Shown one piece after another: positions 1 through 7,582 of a DNA stretch of 13,844 nt (position 1 is its first letter; every line of letters begins with the position of its first letter). Under the pieces are notes generated by a model that worked only from the letters and a program-made list of their open reading frames with translations, was not told the DNA's origin and made no database searches. Origin of the DNA: Phoronis ovalis (taxonomy: Eukaryota; Phoronida; Phoronidae); assembly GCA_028565635.1 (NCBI GenBank), contig JAOXYB010035783.1, forward strand, positions 1 through 13,844. The letters run 5' to 3'. The position numbers and the translations under genes were made by a program.

Positions 1-659
1 CTATATAAAATTCCAAGGCTTTCAAAACATGTTATTGTAATACAATTTCTAGAAGAAAAAGTGCCCAGACGTTTAGGAATTTCCTAAACAGTTCTTATTT
101 ATACATATCTCTTGTATTGTATGCATGGTGAAATTGAGCAATTTACAAACAAATGATTTATCAATCATTTCATTTTGACTACAGGTATTTATGTATGGTC
201 CCAATTTAAGCATAAATATGGGCCAGAAGTTTTAGTTTTTTTTTAGAAATGTGTCCCCTTTTCTGCTTTAACATTGCTTTAACACAATGTATAAACATGG
301 CGGAAATTGTTTTTCTGTTTTACCTTTAGGAAAATATGAAATGAAATTAAAACTAATTTGTTAAAATACTCATTCTATTTTATAGCAGTATGTAGATATA
401 AATATGGCTATGATCGCTAATTTTGGAGTCCGGAGACACGTCTTTTACCCAGCGGTCTGTGTAGAAAAACATACCCTTCGGCAGACCTGCATTCTGAAAA
501 CAACACACCTTACTTGCCAATATTTAGCTAAATATATACCATTAACGCGAAATGTTACGTGCTTCATTGAACAAATATCCACCTTTTGACGTAATTTTTT
601 ATTCGCGCATGCATATGGACCCATCCTTTGCTCCAGATGTGTTGGCCCCTTGCCTTGAG
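1..659. other. Intergenic DNA, no supported gene
   Basis: AT-rich sequence. A less AT-rich patch at about 420-655 is open on both strands (plus 404-589, minus 445-669), but neither translation shows a recognisable domain, and there is no splice or promoter context that favours one. It may be a decayed repeat or exon fragment. A perfect 17-bp palindrome lies at 72-88 and is listed separately. Confidence 0.5.
72..88. repeat. Perfect 17-bp inverted repeat
   Basis: TTTAGGAA-T-TTCCTAAA: two perfect 8-base arms around one central T. The core GGAATTTCC resembles a Rel/NF-kB half-site pair. With no gene close by, function is only a guess. Confidence 0.6.
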
Positions 660-779
660 CTAAATACACTATTTCCTCACTTATTATATATGTTTATGAA
701 AACACATCGATAATAAAGTTTCAACAAAAACAAATATAACATTGTAATCATACTAGCAAATTTAGTACCGAATGTTACC
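660..779 (+). repeat. Duplicated upstream DNA, block 1 (relic copy)
   Basis: This stretch aligns with 4521-4645, about 470-600 bp upstream of the TNF gene 1 start. Shared strings include CCTCACTTAT, ACATCGATAA, TTCAACAAA, CATACT and TTTAGTACCGA, in the same order with small indels. Similarity stops abruptly to the left of 660. Further right, 788-813 and 1393-1467 match 4811-4843 and 4909-4984, so the copy is colinear but interrupted. Either it is the remains of a third TNF upstream region or both are copies of an interspersed repeat. Confidence 0.75.
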
Positions 780-1392
780 AAAAGGAATTGAAATACTATA
801 CTAGGAACATTAATTAAATCCGCACAGATAATAAAAAAAAACTGCTGAAAGTTTTAGAATGAAAGCTTGCGTTCTTATTTTTATCTCTATTAAAATAGCT
901 TTATTATTTTCAAAAACTTTTTTATTAGTAGACATTCGTATTTGCAAAAAATGTAGACTGAACTTAGTTTGAATAATAAAGTTTGTACCATTAAACATTC
1001 GTTTTTACTCAAATTGCCTAAACTGATGATAAATTATATGTTTTCAACTGAGTGTACGACTTATATTTAGTCATATTTAAATGTTGATAGGCTCCAAAAT
1101 TCCAATTTTATATATTTCTATTTTCATTACTAATAATAATCAATTGATAGTACTGTTATAAATGGCGAAATATGACTAAAATTATCAAAATTATCTATCA
1201 GTATATTAAATCCCTATATAATTAGTCCTTCCTTAGTCTATAGACAGGCTACAAAAAATGTAGTGCTCTAAATAGTAGTTCATGTTCCTAGCCAATATAA
1301 TATAAAGGTAAATATCCACGGACTCTATTTATAGATTATTATAGCAACCAACAAACTTTAAAAAATAGACTACTAGTTACAACACATGAACA
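780..1392. other. Non-coding insertion-like DNA inside the relic copy
   Basis: About 550 bp separate relic blocks 2 and 3 here, against about 65 bp in the TNF gene 1 copy, so this part holds extra DNA or the other copy lost it. It is very AT-rich and contains a 13-bp perfect inverted repeat (TTTAGTCATATTT at 1066-1078 and its complement at 1168-1180), compatible with a small non-autonomous element. No coding frame is supported. Confidence 0.45.
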
Positions 1393-1467
1393 ATGGAAAC
1401 CACATTTAGAAATTGCGTACCCTCTTTTTCAGGAATACTGCTTGTCATGAGTTCATCAGGTATTCAC
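1393..1467 (+). repeat. Duplicated upstream DNA, block 3 (relic copy)
   Basis: It aligns with 4909-4984 upstream of TNF gene 1: ATGGAAA, TTTAGAAA, CGTA, CCTCTTT-TCA, ATGCTTGT/CTGCTTGT and GGTATT occur in order in both. In the TNF copy this block ends about 130 bp before the start codon. Here, no TNF exon 1 follows; the next gene to the right is the unrelated two-exon gene at 2022. Confidence 0.65.
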
Positions 1468-2021
1468 ATAATATTTGTATTGAAGTAGCACATCGGTTAT
1501 TCACATCTCGTTCAATCTAATGAAGAATCGTGGAAATTCGAAATTAAATAAAACTATCGCCAAATCTACAAATCTTTTGGAGAACCTAAGATTTTTTATC
1601 CTCGTCTTATCTAAATTACAAATGCATTCAATTTACACCAGTATGACCGATTAATAAGGTATCATATTGTTTACAAACGTGTCCGCGACACCTAGCGAGA
1701 AACGCTGAAGTAGTCCGAGCGCAAGAATCCTAGATCCACCCTGGTGCTTAGTCGTCAACAAACATTAGCGAGAACCGTCATTTCTCGTAGTAAAAAACTT
1801 ATCCTGACTAATTTCGTGCCTATTTGCTCACATTGTACCATTAGGAACTCACGGGCCCATTTATATATATATATACACAGTGATTGTTTTTTTAAGATTT
1901 CGCTATGCCGGTGCCATAAAAACACTATTTAACCGGTGTGCGACCTTGAGGTACATGCAATTACATTTTTAAAGCACATTTTAGAGGTGATACGCATTAG
2001 TTGTGCATGCAATCGTAGAAG
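1468..2021 (+). promoter_or_regulatory. Upstream region of the 2022 gene, with TATA-like run
   Basis: A less AT-rich, CpG-containing patch at about 1676-1760 includes the perfect short inverted repeat GTGTC-CGC-GACAC (1679-1691). It is followed by an alternating TATATATATATA run at about 1861-1875, a possible core promoter. An in-frame TAG at 2016-2018 stands just before the ATG at 2022, supporting that start unless a 5' exon is spliced on. The promoter call is weak because TA runs are common in this DNA. Confidence 0.3.
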
Positions 2022-2321
2022 ATGGGACTTTCAAACAACTTAATTATAAAGGGGGACTCAAAGGAGGAAGCAGACCAGTTCTGGTTTAAAGATTCTTGGG
2101 GTCGTAAAATCACCATATCAAAAATTGGAACACATGTAAAGCTTATGGTTGCGTATGGGTCTGAGTGGTTAGCTAATAAAAATGATGATTGGCAGTTTGC
2201 ATTCCATAGTGGCGTCATATTTAGCGACAACACCTTCAGTGTTGATGGTAAAGATTATAAGTATTGTTTGGTACATACGTTGGCCGATGCAGACACTGGT
2301 TGTGCACTTATCCATATACAG
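2022..2321 (+). CDS. Exon 1 of unrecognised 280-aa gene
   Basis: Encodes residues 1-100, from MGLSNN to LIHIQ. The donor GTAAAC is used at phase 0; reading on reaches a stop after two more codons (at 2331-2333). Confidence 0.7.
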
Positions 2322-3139
2322 GTAAACTTATAATGCCGCGAGTTTCGTTTCTCAAGTATAATTTCAAGACAGTTTTCTTGAGCGTCTACATCTAGTGTAA
2401 AATTAAAACACAATATTCAAGAAAACATAAAGCTATTCCTTTACATTCTGTGTGAACAGTATTGAGCAATATATCATGTAATAATGATGGTCATATCACT
2501 GAAATGTGTCAGTGGTCATCCAGCATTGAAAGCATATCTGACCCGATCATTTTAAAACTGATGTCCATGATTTTTCATTTTTATCCTTACTTATAGGCAG
2601 CTGATACCGAAAGCGAATTAAAGGGTATACTTAAAGGATGGGTGACAAAATTTCGGGTAGATGAGGACCATATTAGTTTCTTTCAGCAGATTCTTGGGGA
2701 AAGCAAAGTGAAGATAAGCGTTGCACTTCGAGATGTCTTAGAATTAACAAAAAAGGAGTTTCAAATTTGGCAGGTTAAAGAAAATATAAGGCGTTGTGCT
2801 TCACCGTTGCTCCCCGAGAGTGCCACTAATTGTCTGCATTCAGCTCTTGTCATATGTACGGCTCTGCGTACGGAAAAGTCGCCCTGCGCACATGAAGAGT
2901 GGGTTATTTACGTTTGTTTCGGATGTGGTGAATTGATAATGTCAAAAATGGTAGAATTTGAAACCAAAATGCAAGGTGTCACGTATACTGACACTACGAA
3001 ATGTTGGGCAAAGCTTTATGGTGAAATGAAAGTAGCATTCAAGTACAAATCTAATGTTTTGAGCACCACAACTGAGAAAGGCGCTTCATTGCTGGAAGAT
3101 ATCAAGAAAAAAAAACCAGGGGCTGCCAGTGCCGCATAA
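2022..3139 (+). CDS. Unrecognised 280-aa protein, two exons
   Basis: Exon 1 (2022-2321, 100 codons) ends CAG|GTAAAC; exon 2 (2597-3139) follows TTATAG| and keeps the frame at phase 0, giving 280 residues. The 275-bp intron introduces stops, so splicing is required. I do not recognise the family. There is no signal peptide or transmembrane segment. The N-terminus MGLSNN fits an N-myristoylation pattern. The middle of exon 2 has a cysteine group (VIC...SPC...YVCFGC, roughly residues 175-205) that could bind metal. The C-terminus has four lysines then a small-residue tail. Exon 1 contains a moderately hydrophobic stretch with Trp and Tyr residues, as in a soluble folded domain. A clean intron and a poly(A) signal at 3196 argue for a real gene. 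Upstream lies a relic of TNF promoter DNA, but the protein has no TNF features. A soluble cytoplasmic, perhaps membrane-tethered, protein is my inference only. Confidence 0.72.
2597..3139 (+). CDS. Exon 2 of unrecognised 280-aa gene
   Basis: Encodes residues 101-280, starting AADTESELKG and ending in a small-residue tail before TAA. The alternative acceptor four bases downstream (after GCAG) would break the frame, so the first AG is preferred. Confidence 0.7.
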   Translation, partial: AADTESELKGILKGWVTKFRVDEDHISFFQQILGESKVKISVALRDVLELTKKEFQIWQVKENIRRCASPLLPESATNCLHSALVICTALRTEKSPCAHEEWVIYVCFGCGELIMSKMVEFETKMQGVTYTDTTKCWAKLYGEMKVAFKYKSNVLSTTTEKGASLLEDIKKKKPGAASAA

Positions 3140-3195
3140 AACGAACCCGAGGCTCTCGTAAGATATCGTATAACTTTGACTATGGATATCAAAGA

Positions 3196-3201
3196 AATAA
3201 A
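3196..3201 (+). terminator. Poly(A) signal of the 2022 gene
   Basis: AATAAA 57 nt after the stop codon; a second AATAAA lies at 3356-3361. Either could direct 3' end formation of the two-exon gene. Confidence 0.55.
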
Positions 3202-4520
3202 TTAAGATACTGACGATGACCTAATGAGAATTATAGACAAAATTCATTTACTGTAATTATCAGTTTTATAGAACGTTTCGCTGATTTAATTAGCAAGTAT
3301 ATATATATAATAATTACTTTTTAATTTGACTTTCTATTTTTTGCTTTTTAAACTAAATAAATACATTCAAATTTAAAAAAACAACAACATTTATTTATTC
3401 AAAACTATACCAATGTTCTACACCACTCATTGTTAACAATAGTTTAAAATTAATAATCAAGAAAATTACAGCTTAATGTATTTATTACAAATATAAAAAA
3501 AATTAATACTTTGATCAAGAGTCATCAAGCATCATTAAGTACAAATAATTACCTGTCTAAACACGAGTAATATATAAAGCAACAAAAACTATATTATATA
3601 TTATAAGAAATAATAACCCTAAATTACTTGTTTAGTTTTCGGAGATGGATTTCTTTGTGATTTTTTTAGAATTGCTGTTTGTAGATAACGAAACTATGGA
3701 AAATCTCGAGTACTTTAAGTTATCAAAAACCAAATATTTATTGAAGGTGTAACATACATTTTTTCATAAAGTGCAAACTTTAACAATAAGATAATAATAA
3801 TATAGTATATTTAACATTTGCAGTCATAAGCTGAATACATTACAAGTAAGAACAATAATATCACAATTTAGGCATTATAACAAGTATAAGTATAAGTGAA
3901 TATATATGGATGAAGAACAAAAGAAATAAACTGGCGATACTCAAACAATAAATGATAATTTAGCAGACAGGGAAACTCTACCTATAAAGTAATAGCCAGC
4001 TTATGAATACTGGAATTAAAGGATGCCCTCACTAAAACCAGAGAAACATCAATGTGGACAAAATTCTGGTAGACGTAAGTCCTAGAGAAATTTACTGCCG
4101 CAAAATTATGTATAAAGGCATGCATAAAAAAAAAATACGCTCAGCCAATGAGTGGAAAGAATATATTCAGGAATGTACAATTTCAGTTACTGAAACGTGT
4201 GAAGGAAAAACATTCCTGAAGAATGTGAACAAAACAATGATGATCTCAAAACATCGACAGTCTTATTATGTTCGGTAAAATATTTGGTAAAACAATTAAG
4301 CGTTCATGAGATTCAGAAAATATAAGCAAGCCCAGTTTTGTGTAATATCACCCTTTGCATTGCAGAAATGCAATAAAATCACTTTTCATTCGGATCTTCA
4401 AAATTACGCAAATAAAAACTTTAACCATTTTTGTAAGTTTGTTTGAATTCTTTGGCTGTCAACAACTCTCAAGTATTGAAAAAAAAGTTTACAAGGGAAA
4501 TGAAAAATATAACATGTACA
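3202..4520. other. Intergenic DNA, no supported gene
   Basis: Very AT-rich. A 35-codon ATG frame at 3645-3752 (MDFFVIFLELLF...) is hydrophobic at the start but too short to call. An open frame at 4054-4278 (74 codons, GTG at its head) is rich in Lys, Arg and Cys and looks more protein-like than its surroundings. Neither flank gives it a start or splice context, so it may be a decayed exon. Nothing else stands out. Confidence 0.45.
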
Positions 4521-4645
4521 CTAAATATATTATTACCTCACTTATATATGATTATGAAAAGACATCGATAAACTTCAACAAATTAAAAACAAATAAAACA
4601 TAAAATTATATAACCATACTGTAAAATTTAGTACCGACTGTTGCC
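4521..4645 (+). repeat. Duplicated upstream DNA, block 1 (TNF gene 1 copy)
   Basis: Partner of 660-779, with the same order of shared strings. It ends in GTACCGACTGTTGCC. A near-repeat of that end (CCGACTAAGTGTTGCC, 4792-4807) appears about 157 bp on, just before block 2 (4811-4843) resumes. That suggests this copy carries an insertion. Confidence 0.75.
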
Positions 4646-4802
4646 TAGTCTGTAGTCCGGATTGTTTTCTGCATATTATTATTGTAATATCATTTATTGT
4701 AAAATATCATAAGCTCTGGTTGTGTAATGAAAATTTTGACAAGTTATAACTGAATAAGGTTTAAAAACACGCATAAGGGAGTGAAGTCAGTCCGACTAAG
4801 TG
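4646..4802. mobile_element. Possible 157-bp insertion in TNF gene 1 upstream DNA
   Basis: In the relic copy, GTTACC (774-779) is followed almost directly by GAAATACTA (from 790). Here the matching strings are separated by about 157 bp, bounded by imperfect direct repeats, CCGACTGTTGCCTA and CCGACTAAGTGTTGCCATA. This fits a small insertion with its flanking duplication, or a deletion in the other copy. No terminal inverted repeats are clear. Confidence 0.35.
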
Positions 4803-4810
4803 TTGCCATA

Positions 4811-5117
4811 TCGAAATACTACACTATAGAAAATAGGAACATCAACTACTATTACGACCACTACATTTATTGCAAATAAGGATGTCTATAATAAAGTTAT
4901 TTTAATAGATGGAAATCGACATTTTTAGAAAGTACGTAACCTCTTTCTCAAATGTAATGCTTGTACGAATGCTGGGTATTATCACGTGGAGAAAAATAAG
5001 GAAAGCCCCCATGTGCATTATATTGTTGTAAATTAAAGGACTACTTCTTGTCGACGTAAGCATTTGATACGCAGCTTTCAAACGTGCCACAAAGCAAGTT
5101 CACAATAGCCATTTCGA
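4811..5117 (+). promoter_or_regulatory. Proximal upstream region and leader of TNF gene 1
   Basis: Contains relic-matching blocks 4811-4843 and 4909-4984. There is a TATA-like TATAATAAAG at 4887-4896, with TATTTATA at the corresponding place (about 1326-1333) in the relic. A canonical E-box CACGTG lies at 4983-4988. If the TATA-like element is used, the leader would be about 200 nt. An in-frame TAG at 5106-5108 precedes the ATG. Retention of sequence in both copies could reflect regulatory constraint or merely recent duplication. Confidence 0.35.
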
Positions 5118-5564
5118 ATGGAAGATAAAAAATCTAATTCTAAAAACTATTATGGTAACAGTTCTGGTAACGACTCCACACCTTTGTACAGGAAGGAATC
5201 ATTTAACTGCAAGATCGATGTTGAGGGCAACAAATCCAATATCTGTCCCACGAAAGGTCTCTTAGTTTTTGTAAATGTAATAGGAGTAATACTGTTAGTC
5301 TGGATAGTCGTCTGGGCTAGTTTCCTACAAAGTGAAGTAAGTCAGTTAAAAGCAGATGGACTGATTCATAAGAAACACTTATTTACCCCTCAGACTCTAA
5401 ACCGAGTAAAGAAAGAAAAAGGTTTTTGTTTGGACTGCAGTGAGCTGAAACACGTATACCTGAATGGTGGTTCTACTGAGATAACGAAATATTTCACTAT
5501 TGATCATGAAGAAAAGACATGTTGCATAAAAAAGTTTCAAGATTTCTGGACCTTCGTGAAAACG
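5118..5564 (+). CDS. TNF paralogue 1 exon 1: tail, TM helix, stalk
   Basis: 149 codons ending in FWTFVKT before the donor ACG|GTACGT. The tail is polar (MEDKKSNSKN...), the helix is Val/Ile/Leu/Trp-rich, and the stalk contains GFCLDCSEL and KTCC. If the intron were retained, a stop follows six codons later (5583-5585). Confidence 0.9.
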
Positions 5565-7582
5565 GTACGTATTTTTAGGAAATAATACAATGTTTGAAAT
5601 CACTAGACATAATGTAACTGTATTGTAACTTATTTGTTTGGTGTGTTTTATATATAATACCCAATATATTACAAAATTAATAGATAAACCCTGTATCCTG
5701 AGGTACGATATAGAGATTATTACAAACTGATACTTACAAGTACACAGATTGAGATTAACTCATTTAATCCATTAGTTAAAAAAAAAGAAATTTAGCAATC
5801 GGGTCGTCGGGGTCGTCTGTTTATGATTAATTATATGTCTTTATGCCTTATCATATAATATTTTTTGTAGATAGCCGACCGAAAAGTTAACACGGAAATA
5901 ATAAAAGGTAAAAATATACCGGTCAGTTATATATACAGTATTACACATACGTTTCAGTTGCTTGTTTGGTTTCCATATGATTATAGCCACATGTCATAAT
6001 TAATACAACGTAATCTTATTATCAAACGACCGGTCATAATACCAAGATTAGAACCTGTACTTTTTTAAACATTAATTGACTGGTTTCTGTTTCTAAGAAA
6101 TACGCCGTGTATGACTCATTGTATAATACTATGCTTTGTTTCATTTTTCAATTCTGAGAAAACGTATTTCCCGTACAAGTTTACATTACAATCATGCTTT
6201 TATTCACGAGTAATTTATATTAGTAAATTGAATACAATGCATAATAGACATTATGCTTAGATAAGCAGCAGGAAGTGGAAGATGAACTAAGCCTTCAAAA
6301 ACTTCCGCCTTAAACAGTAATCTTGATATAACTTGATATAACAATTAACCAATGCTTAAATAGTATAAATTAGCAACGACCACCTCAAAAGAACAGCTAG
6401 AAAATGCTTAAATTTATAATTTAATTATATTATACTTTTTTAATAGGTTTTGTCATTAGAAAATATGGTTAGATTATTAAATTAACATTAATTGTAGGTA
6501 ATTTATGTAGGCCATCCAAAGAAACAGTTGATGCAAACTGTACCAAACAAACCCGCGATAACCCTGCAGCACATCTTGTCCGAGGGGGTCCGGGTTATCT
6601 TCTTCAAAATGGTAGGTAAATATTTAATTGATACGATTATTCGGAAATGTGACTGAAGGCTAGAGTAAGGACAGGCTACTGCTATTTCAAGTTGGGGTCC
6701 CATGGTCGGGCTTCGAAATATAGCTAACGGAAAACTGAATATTTACAAAGATGCAATGCAACGGACCATATGCCTCTACTCACACACAAATGTTTCTATA
6801 TAGGGCTACTATATGATAAGCGCTACTGTTCGAGGTAAAATATATCCAGTTGAATATGATATATTAAAAAATCACTGCCTTTGTGAAAAATTATACATCT
6901 TCTTTTGAAGATCCTTGTTTATTTGCACAATATTTAACGTACAGGAACAAACTAACGGACATTCTTTTTGTGATTGCTTAACATTCAGTTATAAGTGTCG
7001 CTAAATTATTGCATTATACAATGTTATGAACGGTTTCAGTCAGGACTATCCCGATTGAATTTAATTTTTCATTTGGCAGTAAATTCGTTAAAATATAAAA
7101 AAAACATTTTACATTTACTTCATACAGATTACGAAGGGCAGGAACTGAGAGAATGGTTCGACAGTCGAGATAAAGGCTTTAGAACAGGCATCGGTTACCA
7201 AGATGGCCGCCTGGTTGTCTTGGAAACCGGAAATTATTACGTATATTCACAAGTATTTTTCGTCCAAACGTTTGCGCGCACAAGTGATCTGGCATCCTTG
7301 TATGGTCTGGAGTCATCGGATCCTTTTGCAGGCGGATCAAACCGAGTGTGGCACGCTGTGTATAGATTCAACGAAGATTATCCTAACAATCATGAAGACA
7401 GTTTACTAAGAAGTGCTCAGACAAAATGCTGGAGCAAGAAAAAAGATTACGAGTTGCGTACAAGTTATTTAGGAGCAGTTTTTAGTCTTCGTGCTGGTGA
7501 TCAGATGATGGTGCGAGTTAGTAATGTTAGTCTGGTTTCGAGTGAAACTGAAAGCACATATTTTGGAATGTATAAGATTTAA
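5118..7582 (+). CDS. TNF-superfamily ligand, paralogue 1 (four coding exons)
   Basis: Coding exons 5118-5564, 5871-5907, 6498-6611 and 7128-7582 join at phases 0, 1 and 1 into 350 residues, all with GT/AG introns. It is a type II membrane protein: cytoplasmic tail 1-46 and transmembrane helix about 47-70. The stalk has cysteines at 104, 107, 135, 136, 165 and 176. The TNF homology domain is about 184-350. Family hallmarks visible are PAAHLVRGG (strand A), GIGYQDGRLVVLETGNYYVYSQVFF-like strands (about 220-244), SYLGAVFSLRAGDQ (312-325) and the terminal STYFGMYKI. A sole domain cysteine is C300. Sequons are at N175 and N332. I see no canonical furin site (RVKK at 96-99 is the nearest). By family knowledge such ligands form trimers that engage TNF receptors in immunity, apoptosis or development. 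Which receptor is not knowable here. It is paralogous to the gene at 10771. Confidence 0.93.
5871..5907 (+). CDS. TNF paralogue 1 exon 2 (37-nt microexon)
   Basis: Lies between TTTTTTGTAG| and |GTAAAAA and encodes IADRKVNTEIIK plus the first base of a Gly codon. It is identified by its 10/12 residue match and equal length to 11547-11583, and it is needed to restore frame to exon 3. Confidence 0.87.
6498..6611 (+). CDS. TNF paralogue 1 exon 3: second Cys pair and strand A
   Basis: Acceptor ATTGTAG| and donor AATG|GTAGGT. It encodes (G)NLC...ANC... and then PAAHLVRGGPGYLLQN, the start of the TNF homology domain. Phase 1 on both sides. The same length (114 nt) occurs in paralogue 2. Confidence 0.88.
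7128..7582 (+). CDS. TNF paralogue 1 exon 4: bulk of TNF homology domain
   Basis: Acceptor CATACAG|; the split codon G|AT gives Asp200. It encodes the domain core through the C-terminal YFGMYKI and TAA. The frame is also open upstream into the intron but without an ATG, so an exon-4-only start is unlikely. Confidence 0.93.

Noticed and set aside
404-669. Open frames on both strands in a less AT-rich patch
   Set aside because: Neither translation shows a domain, and both being open argues for composition rather than coding.
1066-1180. 13-bp inverted repeat considered as the ends of a small transposon
   Set aside because: Only 13 matched bases, no visible target-site duplication, and AT-rich DNA gives many such pairs; noted inside the 780-1392 entry only.
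1997-2233. Minus-strand 78-codon frame opposite the 2022 gene
   Set aside because: It is opposite exon 1 of the two-exon gene, has no splice or promoter context, and reads as a shadow.
3645-3752. 35-codon ATG frame with hydrophobic N-terminus
   Set aside because: Too short and in T-rich DNA where such leaders arise by chance; no homologous features.
6503-6703. Minus-strand open frame of 66 codons
   Set aside because: It overlaps TNF gene 1 exon 3 on the opposite strand and has no recognisable features; a shadow of the real exon.
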